A stretch of 64,000 nt of DNA from positions 48,706,201 through 48,770,200 of the forward strand of contig OY856187.1 in the NCBI GenBank assembly GCA_963693315.1, written 5' to 3'. The position numbers and the translations under genes are program-made. The notes under the pieces are model-generated. The model was not told the DNA's origin, made no database searches, and saw nothing but the letters and a program-made list of their open reading frames with translations. Positions 11,586 through 22,295 of this stretch are shown here, one piece after another; the stretch's first letter is position 1; the number at the start of each line of letters is the position of its first letter. Source of the DNA: Diogma glabrata. Lineage: Eukaryota; Arthropoda; Insecta; Diptera; Cylindrotomidae.

Positions 11586-12320
11586 ATAGAGAGATTGATT
11601 AATTTAAATTAAAAGCATTTTTATTATTTTAATTAATATATTCATACACTAAAGATTAGAACTCTTGATAAATAAATGATTGAGCTGATGTATTGATGAT
11701 TCATGATAACAATGTTCCACATAATCCACCACATGAAACTTAACGAATTTAAAATACAAGTGTGAGGGAGCATGTAAGTTCATGGAAAACATAACCTTCA
11801 CTGGAAAAACAGCCGTTATGAATACTCTAAATTATCTTGAATTCTTCTTGAAGTGCATTTTCTGTAGTAATTTTATTTTTTAGATTCCATATTATATCCA
11901 TAAATCCAATACATTCTGGTGCTGCTGCGAAAATGATATAAGAAATCGTTAAGAATCAATAATTTTAGTAGTGTTTTCGGTTATTTTATATTTACTTTAC
12001 AGAATAAGGTTGGTGTATTAAACTGCTTAGTCAATGACGCTACATCAGGACGAATTGGCGCCTTAAAACCAATGCGACTCAAGCGTCTGTTCTCCATGTC
12101 AGGGGCGGCTTGGAGCAGGCGCCTGTCTTGGATCAAGCGGCTCGCTATATAGACGTGTAAAAAGATTGTTTCTGGTAACCTTAAGATGCAGAACGAACCC
12201 ATTCATGACAATTTGAGTTGGGTCTAAGGTTAACACCCTAACCCTGGAAAAAAAAAATTTGTTAAATTTGGAAATCAGAAAGAGAATAACAGATCCGATT
12301 TCAAAATAGAATTTTACTTG
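11586..12320. other. AT-rich sequence, no supported gene
   Basis: A minus-strand open stretch at 11981-12202 has no domain I recognise. GGTTAACACCCTAACCCTGG near 12229 is incidental. The first LINE similarity begins near 12330. Confidence 0.4.
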
Positions 12321-12329
12321 GACGTGAAA

Positions 12330-13930
12330 AAGGACCAGACTACCGAATTGGAACGTGGAACTTTCGCAGCCTGAGCGCTCCTGATGCTCTTATAGGTCTA
12401 GAAACAGAGGCTGAGAGGTATAGGATGGATATCATTGCTCTGCAAGAAATTAGACAGACGAAAATCGGAAAACAAGATTTGGATAGTCACTCTCTATACT
12501 GTAGTGGTCATCCTTCTCGAAAAGAATTTGGAACTGGCTTTCTTGTTGGTGCACGCATACAAAAAGCCGTGATGAAATTCATCCCGGTCAGTGAGAGGAT
12601 CGATCTGCATCGATCGATTCATAAGCAGACTTGAGTCTCACCGAATGGCAACACTCGAAATCAATTGACAACGTTCTTGTTTCAGCACGTTTCTTTTCGA
12701 GCGTTCTGGATTTGCGATCTTTTAGAGGTGCATACATTAGAAATGATCACTTCCTTGTATGTGCAACGATAAGGAGGACCCAAATCCAGGTGGGAAGTGG
12801 ACCCAAATCCAGGCATTTCAAAATTCAATCAACGGAAACGTTTTAACATCTCATCATTAAAGAATGCTGAAACGGAAGAGAGATATCAAAACCATATTGC
12901 TGAAACATTGGAGAAATCAGAAACCATTAATGAAGATGTCGATAAGTCATGGTATTTGCTAAAAGATGCTGTTTTAAGCGCTGCTGAGGGAATACTTGGA
13001 CGACAACAGAACCTCTCCCAGAAGCCATGGATGGATCAAACATGCCTTGACGCTATTCAATACAAAAGAAATTGCTATCTGAAATGTCTACAAGGACGCA
13101 ACACCAGGTCCATGAAGGAGAACTATAAACTAGCAAGACAAGCCGTTACAAAGCTATGTAGACAAACTAATAGAGAATGGTGGAAGAGACAGTGTGAGGA
13201 GATTGAAAGCTTCAATAAGGAACATCAATCGCGTAACTTCTTTCAACAGGTTAAAACCTTAAAGAAGGGGCCCTCGAACTAGATCGACTGCTATTCAAAA
13301 CGTAAATGGGGAGTTTCATGTAGACCTTAGAAATATTTTAGATAATTGGGCCGCTTATTTTGAGAATTTCAATTTAAGTGACAAGCAACAAGTCGGGCGA
13401 CGAGCAAAGCTTATTCGTGCGTCAAAAGTACATGTAGACGAACCAACCAAAGAGGAATTCGAAGCGGCGCTGTCAAGATTAAAATGCAATAGAGCACTTG
13501 GTATCGACGATATAACATCCGAAATGATTGTACATGGTGGTGAAACTCTATCCATGCCACAAGACTGGAACTCAGCTATGCTGATACCAATCCATAAAAA
13601 GGGTAATCGTCTACAATGTGCAAATTACAGAGGAATAGCTCTCCTCTGCACAGCCTATAAGATTTTTTCCTACATTTTGCTATCAAAAATCAATCCTTTT
13701 GCTGAACAACTGTTTGGAGAATATCAGTGTGGCTTCCGGCGGGACCTAGGTACCAACGATTCACTTTTCTCGATAAGAATGATTTTGAAAAAGTGCCAAG
13801 AGTTCAACATACCTGTGCACCAGCTTTTCATCGATTTCAGGCAGGCCAGGCCTATGACTCTCTCGAACGAGAGACTCTATGGTCTGCTCTGGTGTCGATG
13901 GGAATTCCTGGTATGGCGGCTATAGGCTTA
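12330..13930 (+). pseudogene. RTE-like LINE remnant: endonuclease plus N-terminal half of reverse transcriptase
   Basis: The translated pieces follow the order of a non-LTR retrotransposon polyprotein. An AP-type endonuclease start lies near 12338-12610: the GTWNFRSL block, then MDIIALQEIR carrying the catalytic Glu. The end of the endonuclease is at about 12630-12790 (NDHFLVCAT). A linker of about 160 codons follows at 12797-13282, then the RT fingers and palm (LKCNRALGIDD near 13483, IPIHKKGN near 13585, NYRGIALLCTAYKI near 13625, CGFRRDLGT near 13730, LFIDFRQA near 13826). Frames change at about 12650, 12800 and 13850, and the middle of the endonuclease is missing. The sequence ends near 13925, before the catalytic FADD/YADD motif of RT. 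It is inactive. The RTE/BovB-like placement is by resemblance and moderately sure. Confidence 0.82.
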
Positions 13931-13934
13931 TGGC

Positions 13935-14470
13935 CCCACTCCGAAAGTATAACAATTTGGCTACCAACACAAATTTAAAATATCAACAGATGCGTTGTTT
14001 TACTTAGAAGGTTGGTAGTTTCAAAGAAGTAGTTTCAAATTCCAAGAGGTGTTAATTTATTTTTTCCAAATGGCGGCTCGTAAATATTAAAATATAAAAT
14101 TAAAAAAACAAGCAGATAATAAGGGCTGATATCCCCATTGTTTTTATATTTGCTTCCATAAACACTTTAAAAAAATACAAAAAAACATTTTAACCGGAAG
14201 TTACAAACCGGACTTTGGTACGAAAAAATATTGAAAACAGCAAAAAACCTTATATGTATACTAAGTCTCATTAATATTAAAAGCCAGGATTAGAAGTCAT
14301 TGAAGTTCCAAACATACAGGTATTCGGGAAACCCTCCAACATTTCGTCTAATTTTATTCAATTGTAAATCTAAACCTTTCTCAGATTAACCTTATCGCAG
14401 ACACAAAATTTCATAAATATCAATTCAGTGATTAACGAACAAACGAACACATTCACGATAATTTGGGTAG
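13935..14470 (+). repeat. Dispersed repeat related to the 61.8-64 kb array
   Basis: It contains TTTTAACCGGAAGTTACAAA, a TATGTATACTAAGTCTCATT block and TTCGGGAAACCCTCC. These match the order of landmarks in the tandem array at 61850-63970, especially the last unit near 63630-63860. It separates two LINE fragments and may have inserted there. Confidence 0.6.
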
Positions 14471-14514
14471 AGAGTGAGGTTAACACGAAATGAAAGACTT
14501 CGTCATAAAACTGA

Positions 14515-15010
14515 AAGTTGGCCAATGTCCAAACCGTCTCCAAAAAGGAACAAAATGTGATATTACAAATTAAAGACCAATAGCCTTACTCTCAGTCCTA
14601 TCTAAAATATATGAGCATTATATTAATACGCACATATCAAATTTTTTGGAAAAAACCATTTAATATCTGATAGCCAATTAAAGGTAATCGAAACAAAAAA
14701 TCAAAAACTGATCTATTGAACTATTTAGCCCATTATTGGAACAGCAAACTTGAAAAAGGTGAAACAGGCGTGACGATGACTTAAATTTTTCTTACCGACC
14801 GATACCGAGATCAGTATCCATCGATGGTCTTTCTTCGAAGTCTAAGTTAATTACCGGTGGTGTACTCTATTTTTAATTTATAGCAACGATTTGTTTAAAA
14901 TCACCAATAATAGTGAAAATTCCATATATAGCTTTGCAGATGAAAGTACACTGCACAAGTCATTCATTGCCCTATCTGCAAAAGGTAAAATGTACAACAA
15001 ATAAATCCCG
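14515..15010 (+). pseudogene. Second LINE reverse-transcriptase fragment (jockey/CR1-like)
   Basis: Near 14557 one frame reads a degenerate RT block (RPIALLSVLSKIYE) with a stop just before it. Near 14905 another frame reads SIYSFADESTLH, a recognisable relative of the RT catalytic FADD box, with the second Asp changed to Glu. Intervening sequence is full of stops and shifts. The motif wording differs from the RTE-like copy upstream, which suggests a different clade. It is a short, long-dead fragment. Confidence 0.6.
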
Positions 15011-15169
15011 CCCGGAGAGGTGCTGCCATAAATATAAACCAGAACCTAGAAAAATCGCCAATGTAGGTAAAAAAAATTTATCAATTTTAATTCCACCAAA
15101 ACACAGCTATAGATTGTTTCCAGATCAAAAACCGAGTTTCCCGATATTTCAATTAGTATGTGTGACAAG

Positions 15170-15620
15170 CAAATTGACAATGCCAACTAACATCGAATTG
15201 AAGTTATACAGTACTTTAATTAGGCCGGTGGTTATCTATGAGTCACAAACGTTGACCCTTACACAAAATGACGAATCATATTTATCTGTATTTGAGCGTT
15301 AGATCTTACACTACATTTTTGGTCCACTTAAGACAGATGATGGAGAGTATAGAACCCAATATACTTTAAAATCAGAAACTTTCTTGCAGGTCCTGACATA
15401 GTAGGTTGTACCCGGTCAAACAAAATTGCTTGGTTTGGCCATTTTCTACGCGCCGGTTTGTAGTCCGGAGTGGTTTAAAAAATGTACGGTAGCAATAAAA
15501 TGTAAGGCCAAGAGACGGTACAAATCGACGTATTTTCCCCATGCTAGGAGCGGTTGCAATAATCTTTTCCCTCAGGTGATAGAGAACACCAGCTTAGGAA
15601 CTAAGCCTCCACACTAAATT
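15170..15620 (+). pseudogene. LINE polyprotein C-terminal fragment
   Basis: The frame from about 15178 reads a typical post-RT region: LYSTLIRPVVIYESQTLTL, then a YLSVFER block, a TAG at 15301, then IFGPLKTDDGEYR. Another frame from 15412 gives NKIAWFGHFLRA, the usual downstream GH-containing block. This is the 3' portion expected for the RTE-like family, so it may belong to the element at 12330-13930, split by the insertions at 13.9-15.1 kb. The stop and frame shifts make it non-functional. Confidence 0.65.
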
Positions 15621-16480
15621 GACATGGAGAAGATCATAGAATAAAAACTTTAGGTGTAGGAAAACGAATTTCCGTGTCACCGGATCGGGCAGTGAACAAT
15701 CAGGCCCCCTCAGTCATCGAGATCAAGGGTCTACAATATTATTTCGGTTACATACAAGGCCAGAGTATCAAATGATCCTACAAGAAAACACTAACGAGAG
15801 GTAGGACCTATAAACCCACTCATAAGAACTGCAAAAGCAACAGGACGATCCACAGAAGGCAATAGGAAGTATCATGCATCATAGGAAACAGCCGTAAACG
15901 GCCTCAGTTCACTATCAAGATCCAAAAATCAAAGGATGCAGCAATCTCAAATGATAAATAAAAAAGAAATGTAGAGTAGAGCCACGGTGTAGTAACTGAA
16001 GTCCGAACACACCCTAATTAACATACTGAATTGTTCATAGGTTTTTAAGTAAAAGAACTACTTGTCAAATGAATATATTAAAGCGTGCTAAAGCGTCTTT
16101 TAATATTTAATGATTAATGGATGTTATTAATCATTACATTTGGCGACGAATTGGATAAAGATAAGTAACAAATGAAATAATAAATTAATGGATGTTATTA
16201 ATCCTTACACACGGGTTCGTCTAAAAGATCGTATATGAAGCCGGTTTACTTCTAACAACCTTAGTCCAACGCCTATCACAATATTCGAAGTTTGGAATCA
16301 ATTGAAACCGAACCGGACCCCAAGAAACAAGCTTGTAATGGTGTACACATTTCATGTCGCAGAGTGTTTTACCATTAGTCAACTTTTATAGGTAAAAATT
16401 GCAGCCCAATCAAGAGCTACTCTACCAATATCAGCATAGCAAAAGGAAGTGATCAACTCCCACTAGCACAGAAAATGGAA
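15620..16480. other. No supported gene; possible LINE 3' flank
   Basis: The stretch is slightly GC-richer than the window average up to about 16030. TTAATGGATGTTATTAATC occurs at about 16115 and 16190 as a short direct repeat (~75 bp apart). No frame is convincing. Confidence 0.4.
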
Positions 16481-16489
16481 AAGGAGTCA

Positions 16490-16905
16490 GAAGTAAAACT
16501 CCAATATCACAAATCCAATCTGAAACTATGCAGGGCACCATAGGTAAAAGCGCAAATGAGACTTACTCACAAAACACAACGTGCCCCCTCCTAAACAGCC
16601 CGAAGCTTTGTTACTAAAAAAAACCGACTCACTAACATATGCGAATATTCTAAAAAATGTAAATGCGAATGCGGATTTAAGCGAACTTAGAGAAAATGTA
16701 CATAAGACAGACCACACAAGGAGAACTGCTTCTGCAGCGGCTGTAGAAAGAACACAAACTACTATGTTTCAAGAGCAAATTGGTAGGGTTTCATGGAACT
16801 GATGCTAAGGTAAAATGGATTATGCGAGAGACTTCTATTGAGGTCAAAGATATATATACAGTGGCCACAAAAGATAAAGTTCGGGAGGCCTATACCCATA
16901 CACGG
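16490..16905 (+). pseudogene. LINE ORF1 (gag-like) fragment
   Basis: A frame from 16581 reads LTYANILKNVNANADLSEL then NVHKTDHTRRT. After a frame change near 16795, sequence from about 16801 gives DAKVKWIMRETSIEVKDI then VATKDKVREAY. This resembles the ORF1 protein of R1-like non-LTR retrotransposons, which coats element RNA; normally zinc knuckles follow, and none is seen here. At 16905 the sequence switches into the 16895-17345 repeats. It is a frameshifted, truncated copy. Confidence 0.6.
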
Positions 16906-17350
16906 TTGTACAACTGGTCCAGTAATGGTCCATTACTGGCAACCAATAATACAGCAATGAGCGAGTACTGGTAACTACGACTGGGCCATTAACTTAATTT
17001 TACTGGATAATAAATTCGGACAATAAATGGTTGCCATTCATGGACCAGAGAAAAAACAACAGCAATGGCCCATACAAGGTTGTACAGTTGGCCTAGTAAC
17101 GGACCAATAATGATGACCAGTATTGAAGTAATAGCCAAATACTGGCAACTATGACTGGGCCGTTCAAAAAATATAAAATATTATCATATGTAAATTTAAA
17201 TAAATTAAATACAAAATAATTTAAAATAAAATAAAAATAACGGAAAAAATTCAAAACTCCCCATACAACTGGTTCAGTAATGATCCATTACCAGTAATGC
17301 AAGAATGGCCGAGTACTGGCAAACATGACTGCCAGTACTCGGCCATTAAA
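16890..17350 (+). repeat. Three degenerate repeats around TCCAGTAATGGTCCATTACT
   Basis: Units near 16895-16990, 17061-17165 and 17262-17348 share CCCATACAnGGTTGTACA, AGTAATGGnCCA, a GAGTACTGGCAACTA block and TGACTGGGCCATT. AT-rich spacers (ATGTAAATTTAAATAAATTA) follow the second and third units. The units contain self-complementary pieces (TGGTCCATTACTGG, CCAGTACTCGG). Confidence 0.65.
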
Positions 17351-17394
17351 AAAAAATTAAATAATATTTTATGTAAATTTAAATAAATTATTTA

Positions 17395-17455
17395 CAAAAT
17401 AATTAAATTCGAAGAATCTTCAGTTTAATAGTCTGTTCATAAATTTTTTTATATA
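17395..17455 (+). repeat. ~45-bp direct repeat, left copy (right copy 23388-23435)
   Basis: AAGAATCTTCAGTTTAATAG followed by TCTGTTCATAAATTTTTTTA is present here and at 23388-23430 in the same orientation, about 6 kb apart, bracketing the region that contains the LTR retrotransposon. Confidence 0.75.
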
Positions 17456-17459
17456 TATT

Positions 17460-18415
17460 TGTGAATATTAAATATTACAAAGACTGGCTTGTTTATAGAC
17501 TATTTATTTATAAAGTTATTTTAAATCTTTTTTGTTTTTTTTTATTTTAAAAAATTATGATGCCTATATTTCGATCTTGCGGGTAATCTTCATTGGCTAG
17601 AAACAATAGGTCAAATTAAAATTAAAACGAGCGGTATAACTAAGTTAGAACTTAGATTATTCACAAAAATTCTGCCATATAAAAATACATTTGGAACAAA
17701 TCTAAAATCAACAGCTAGAAATTCAACAGATTAAACATTTTTAAAAAAATTCTTAAACAAATTCAAAAATTTCTAAATTTAAAACTTTTTTGAAAAATGT
17801 TGTCTTCATACGTTTAATATTCTCAGCAAATGGATGTTCTTGTTGATCCAAAGATTTGAAACAGTTACCTTTATGAATAATAAAACTAGGCATGACATCG
17901 TCCCGTTTACATTTTTTTAAAAATTGTTTTCTTTCCACCAGTGATCAGATTTTTATTTTTTAAGGGCGCTCAATCTTATTTTAAAAATAAAACCATGCGT
18001 GCTTTATTTTTATAATTTATTTTTCGCTCTTGCACTTAGGATAATATGAAAAAATTTACAAAAAAGCTCTTTATAGGCAAAATAAAAATTTACGAGGAAA
18101 GATTTTGTTGGCAGATAGTTATTTGAAAAAAATAAATATAATCCTCTCAGAGATTTTTTTTATAATAATTTTTTTGTTTTTCTTTTCTTTTGGTTTAGTT
18201 TGGTTAAAATATGTATGGAAATAAGTGACGTCGATGTGAATATAAAATTGCTTAGTTTACAAAAAAAGAACAACAAAGCGATAGTTTTTTCAGATAATAC
18301 AGTTACTTTATTCAAATCGAACGCGACTTGTTTTTTTACTGTTTTAATAAAAAAAAGAAAAACGTGCATTTGCCCTTATCAGTTGGAATAGATAGAAATA
18401 AAATTTATATAAAAT
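17460..18415. other. AT-rich sequence, no supported gene
   Basis: Open stretches at 17753-17938 (minus) and 18200-18391 (plus) have K/N/F-rich content and no domain I recognise. AGGCAAAATAAAAATTTACG near 18075 resembles AGGCAAAATAAAATAAAAAT near 23202. This again suggests that sequence flanking the LTR element is partly duplicated. Confidence 0.4.
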
Positions 18416-18419
18416 TAAT

Positions 18420-18505
18420 TAATAAAATAATAGTCGAAAAAAAATTAATTAATTCATTATTAAATTTTAATTTATTTTTTTTCGACTATTATTTATTTTA
18501 ATTTT
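18420..18505. repeat. Imperfect palindrome / hairpin
   Basis: AAATAATAGTCGAAAAAAAA at about 18425 is matched inverted by TTTTTTTTCGACTATTATTT ending at about 18497, with an AT-rich loop. It has no coding capacity and may be a short inverted-repeat element. Confidence 0.6.
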
Positions 18506-19052
18506 AAGTTTTAACGAAATCTATTGAGCGGATTAAATAAATAATAATAAATAATTTTATTTACTTCATAATTTAATTCATGCATAACATATTAAAAATT
18601 ATTCATTATTAAATTATTTACCTAAATGGAGATCATTATCGAAAATTGCGATTCAAAGATACAAATTTCTAAAATCTTTTCTTATCAAATAACGAAATAG
18701 GACGAAAACTAACCAGATTAAAACAAAACAAACAAAAATATTGTAATAAACTTCGTCCAGAATGGGTTAATTTTATTTACTCATTCATTAATTAAAAGTT
18801 AACTCCTTTTTCAATCTTTTACTTGTATTGCAAATTGTATTGCATAAATTAATGTAAATTAAATTTGTTATACAAATGTTTACATTAATGAATTAAAAGG
18901 AGTTACCTAATACATTTTGCATAAATTAAATTTGAGTTCGCTAATACAAATGCAAGTATGAATGAAAACAGGTGTGGCCTATTTCAGATGTACGGACTAC
19001 GTAGTATTGATTTCTAGTGGATTATAGAACTTTCGATTTATTTATTTTTCGA

Positions 19053-19087
19053 TATAAATAAGCAAACAAAAATATCAGATGGTCAGT
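19053..19087 (+). promoter_or_regulatory. LTR promoter: TATA box and arthropod-type initiator
   Basis: TATAAATA at 19053-19060 is followed by TCAGT at 19083-19087. The A of the initiator falls 32 bp after the start of the TATA box, the normal spacing for Pol II. TCAGT is the common arthropod initiator. The same pair recurs in the 3' LTR. Confidence 0.7.
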
Positions 19088-19324
19088 TTTACTTTTGCAA
19101 TTGAAAGTGTTTTACAAATATTCGCAAGTTTAAGGAATAATCGGTGGTATCTGAGCCTGGGTACTAATAGAGAAAGAATCTGAACTGGAATAGTAAATAC
19201 AGATTTTACCATTCCGAATATTATTGATTCAAATTGTGGAAAAGCGGTGAAGTTTAGTGTACATAAATTGGAGACCCTGGAATTTATTGTAAGGAAAAAC
19301 GGAAGCTGCTGTAATTTGATGACA

Positions 19325-19330
19325 AATAAA
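19325..19330 (+). terminator. AATAAA polyadenylation signal in LTR
   Basis: AATAAA in the context CAAATAAAGTTTGAG lies downstream of the predicted start. This is as expected for the R region, where the 3' LTR copy would direct polyadenylation. Confidence 0.55.
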
Positions 19331-19415
19331 GTTTGAGATTCTGTTAACTAAAGATCTGTCTTTTACTGTCGTGTTTGTTCAATAATCTAAAAGAACCAAC
19401 GAAGAGTCGTTACAG

Positions 19416-19434
19416 TGGTGTCAGAAGTGGGATT
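19416..19434 (+). other. Primer binding site, tRNA-Leu type
   Basis: TGGTGTCAGAAGTGGGATT begins one base after the 5' LTR. Its complement matches the CCA-tailed 3' end of metazoan tRNA-Leu(CAG) as I know it (ending TCCCACTTCTGACA). This primes minus-strand DNA synthesis. Confidence 0.85.
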
Positions 19435-19443
19435 ATTGAAACA

Positions 19444-22284
19444 ATGGTCAAGACAGTAAATATTAGTGATCTCAGCCAGACCCAGCTGAAGGACGAGTTG
19501 AGGAAGAGGAATGCTCCAATCCATGGAACGAAGGCAGAACTTGCATTCCGGCTGCGTAAAGTTTTAGAAGAAGCAGGCCAAAACACAGAGGTTATAGAAA
19601 TAGAGCCGGAGGAAGCTCCGATTCAGAATACCCCAGCAATTGATCCGATGATGGCGTTGATGAAAGAAATGATGGCACAGCAGCAACAACAACTTGCTGA
19701 TATGATGGCCAAACAAGGAAACAACCAACAACAACAATTTGCTGATATGATCGCCAAACAAGGAAACAATCTGATGGCCCGACAAGAAAAACAGGCAGCA
19801 GAACAAAAAGTAGAGCAACGACAACAATTTGCTGATATGATGGCGAAGCAGGAAAGTCTACGTGAAGTAATCGAGTCACGTATATCCAGTGCGGAGGTTA
19901 AAATCAACAACATGGAAAGGGAGCTGCGGACAGTTACCGAAGAACAAGAGAAATTACGCAAACTTTCAAGTGAATTCCGCCAAGAAATAGCACAAGTGAA
20001 GTCAGGTAACATGATCAATCTATCAACTACTTCAGCTCCAGCTAGAGTGAAAACACCCGCATTTGATGGATCTACATCGTATCAGATATTTAAGATGCAA
20101 CTTGAGATAGCAACAACTGGGGTTGATCACCAGCAAAAAGCATACGCGCTTATATTGGCATTGAAGGGACCTGCGGCTGAAATTTTGCAGACACTATCAG
20201 CGACAGAGCGTGATTACTGCAAGCTAATGGAGGCCGTAGAAGTAAGATATGGGAAAAGTCATATGCAGGCTCTCCATCGCATGCAGCTCAAAACACGAAA
20301 ACAAGGAGTCAGCGAAACTTTGCAAGAATTAGAGGCTGACATTGTGAGACTGGTAAATCTGTCATATCCAAACTATAACGCGGAACACCGAGACGAATTG
20401 GCAGCTGATACATTTATCAATGCTCTTCGAGATGTACAAATGAGGAATCAGCTTTATCTAAGCGGAAAGAAGCTACCTGCAGAAGTCTTAGCATTGGCCC
20501 TGCAAATGGAAGCCGGAAAAAGAGCACTTGGTCCAGATAGAGTACGTAAGATGGAAGTTGCTGAAGAGCCACTGAAAGCAGCGCTTGATGAAGTGATTAT
20601 GCGTGTCAAAAGTTTGGAAGATAAGCCTAAACGAAAGCAACGAAAAAGATCTAGCAGAGTAAGATGCTGGAATTGTGGGCATTTAGGGCACATCAGACGG
20701 GAATGCAAAACACTAGTAGCAGCAAAAGAAGGAGTAGTTCCAGTCCAGTTGATGAAGCTCTCAAACAAGCAAGTGGATGTCAAAAAGGAAAGAGATTTCC
20801 GCGGTTCACACCAGAAGGGAAGGATACATTGTAACGCTGATAATCTTTCAAGAAGACCCTGTATTGAGGAGCGCAAGCCATGTAGCAGGACTGAGAGAAA
20901 AGAGGCAATGACAGTGAAGCAAATTAAGTTCCAAACTCCTGACGATTGGTGTACCGAGGCAATGAAAAGAGAGCAGCTAAAGGATCCAGCTATGGCTCCA
21001 ATATTGAAATGGAAAACCGAAGGAAGGCGACCGGAGTGGAAAGAGGTAGCACCTTTAAGTACGGAGGTGAAATGCTACTGGGCGCAATGGGACTCACTAT
21101 TTATGGACAACAGGATACTTAAAAGAAAATGGGAGTCCGCTGATGGAAAGAAAGTGTTAGAACAACTGGTGTTGCCATCAAGTCGAGTGGAAGAGGTACT
21201 AGGAAAGCTGCATGGAAGTATTTCTGGAGGACACCTGGGAGTCAATAAAACCCTAGCTAAAGTAAGGGAGAGGTTTTATTGGGTAAGGTATCGAACCGAC
21301 GTAGAGCAATGGTGTCGGCGATGTGATACTTGTGCGGCGAGCAAAGGACCAAAAACTAGAACTCGAGGAGAGATGCAGCAATACAATGTGGGAGCCCCAA
21401 TGGAGAGAATTGCTATAGACATCGCGGGGCCATTTCCGGAAACTACGAAAGGTAACAAATACATCATGGTGGTCATTGATTACTTTACAAAATGGCCGGA
21501 AGCTTATGCTATTCCAAACCAGGAAGCAGTTACGGTCGCTGAAACATTAGTCAATGAATGGATTTGCAGATATGGAACACCGCTCGAGTTGCATACCGAC
21601 CAGGGAAGGAATTTTGAATCTCAACTGATGGAAGAGCTGTGCAGAACACTCGGCATTAGAAAAACACGAACTACACCTATGAACCCACAATCGGATGGCA
21701 TGGTAGAACGATTCAACCGAACCATGGAAGAACATTTGTCAAAGGTAGTAGAAGCCAACCAAAGAAATTGGGACAAGGATCTTCCGTTATTCTTGATGGC
21801 CTATCGTAGCGCAGTGCACGATACGACAAGTGAAACGCCAGCGAATATCATGTTCGGAAGAGAACTTCATCTTCCTAGTGACATCGAGTTTGGCATCCCT
21901 GGAGGTCTGGTATCCACGAAAACAGATTATGTGGGACAACTAAGGGAGAAGATGAATAAAATCCATCAGCAGGTTCGAGACCACATTAAGATGGCCAGTG
22001 ACAAAATGAAAACCAGGTACGACATAAATGCAAATAGTGGCGGTTTTCAAGAAGGAGAATTGGTATGGCTATACAACCCCAGAAGAACTAAGGGAAGATC
22101 ACCCAAGCTGCAGCCAGATTGGGAAGGTCCATATAAAATAATCAAACGAATTAATGATGTCATCTACCGCATACAGAAGGGACCCCGTACCAAGATGAAA
22201 GTGATACATCTGCAAAGGTTGGCACCGTACCAAGGTAACAGCACCAATGCGATCTCTGATATTGTTCGGGACGAACAAAACTAA
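19444..22284 (+). CDS. Fused Gag-(RNase H remnant)-integrase polyprotein
   Basis: 946 residues from the ATG at 19444; the frame is also open upstream into the LTR, but this is the first ATG after the primer site. Order: a SAP-like motif at residues 8-42, usually DNA-binding; a Gln-rich and coiled-coil segment at about 80-190; a gag capsid region at about 200-370; and a CCHC knuckle at 408-421. At about residue 450-460 the frame jumps to the tail of RNase H (HCNADNLSRRP, His462). Integrase follows: the HHCC zinc site at His590, His597, Cys624 and Cys627; catalytic Asp659, Asp719 and Glu755 (D,D-35-E spacing); and a C-terminal GPY module near 895. Protease, RT and most of RNase H are gone, yet the join is in frame and no stop occurs. 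Codon use is less AT-biased than the flanks. Integrase would insert element DNA; without protease the polyprotein could not be self-processed. Confidence 0.9.
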   Translation: MVKTVNISDLSQTQLKDELRKRNAPIHGTKAELAFRLRKVLEEAGQNTEVIEIEPEEAPIQNTPAIDPMMALMKEMMAQQQQQLADMMAKQGNNQQQQFADMIAKQGNNLMARQEKQAAEQKVEQRQQFADMMAKQESLREVIESRISSAEVKINNMERELRTVTEEQEKLRKLSSEFRQEIAQVKSGNMINLSTTSAPARVKTPAFDGSTSYQIFKMQLEIATTGVDHQQKAYALILALKGPAAEILQTLSATERDYCKLMEAVEVRYGKSHMQALHRMQLKTRKQGVSETLQELEADIVRLVNLSYPNYNAEHRDELAADTFINALRDVQMRNQLYLSGKKLPAEVLALALQMEAGKRALGPDRVRKMEVAEEPLKAALDEVIMRVKSLEDKPKRKQRKRSSRVRCWNCGHLGHIRRECKTLVAAKEGVVPVQLMKLSNKQVDVKKERDFRGSHQKGRIHCNADNLSRRPCIEERKPCSRTERKEAMTVKQIKFQTPDDWCTEAMKREQLKDPAMAPILKWKTEGRRPEWKEVAPLSTEVKCYWAQWDSLFMDNRILKRKWESADGKKVLEQLVLPSSRVEEVLGKLHGSISGGHLGVNKTLAKVRERFYWVRYRTDVEQWCRRCDTCAASKGPKTRTRGEMQQYNVGAPMERIAIDIAGPFPETTKGNKYIMVVIDYFTKWPEAYAIPNQEAVTVAETLVNEWICRYGTPLELHTDQGRNFESQLMEELCRTLGIRKTRTTPMNPQSDGMVERFNRTMEEHLSKVVEANQRNWDKDLPLFLMAYRSAVHDTTSETPANIMFGRELHLPSDIEFGIPGGLVSTKTDYVGQLREKMNKIHQQVRDHIKMASDKMKTRYDINANSGGFQEGELVWLYNPRRTKGRSPKLQPDWEGPYKIIKRINDVIYRIQKGPRTKMKVIHLQRLAPYQGNSTNAISDIVRDEQN

Positions 22285-22295
22285 ATGGAGGGCAA
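22283..22295 (+). other. Polypurine tract
   Basis: AAATGGAGGGCAA directly precedes the 3' LTR and overlaps the last base region of the polyprotein stop codon. Purine-rich tracts here prime plus-strand DNA synthesis. Confidence 0.75.

Larger units (their letters stand above)
18742..19414 (+). repeat. 5' LTR
   Basis: 673 bp, TGTAATAAAC...GTCGTTACA. It contains an inverted pair (TTAACTCCTTTT near 18790, AAAAGGAGTTA near 18896), a TATA box, an initiator and an AATAAA signal, so a U3-R-U5 structure can be assigned. Confidence 0.93.

Noticed and set aside
12225..12250. Telomere-like TTAACACCCTAACCCTGG
   Set aside because: It is only a single imperfect occurrence, not an array; insect telomere repeats differ.
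19564..21735. Several minus-strand open frames of 60-140 codons
   Set aside because: They lie opposite the gag-integrase frame and are shadows of it.
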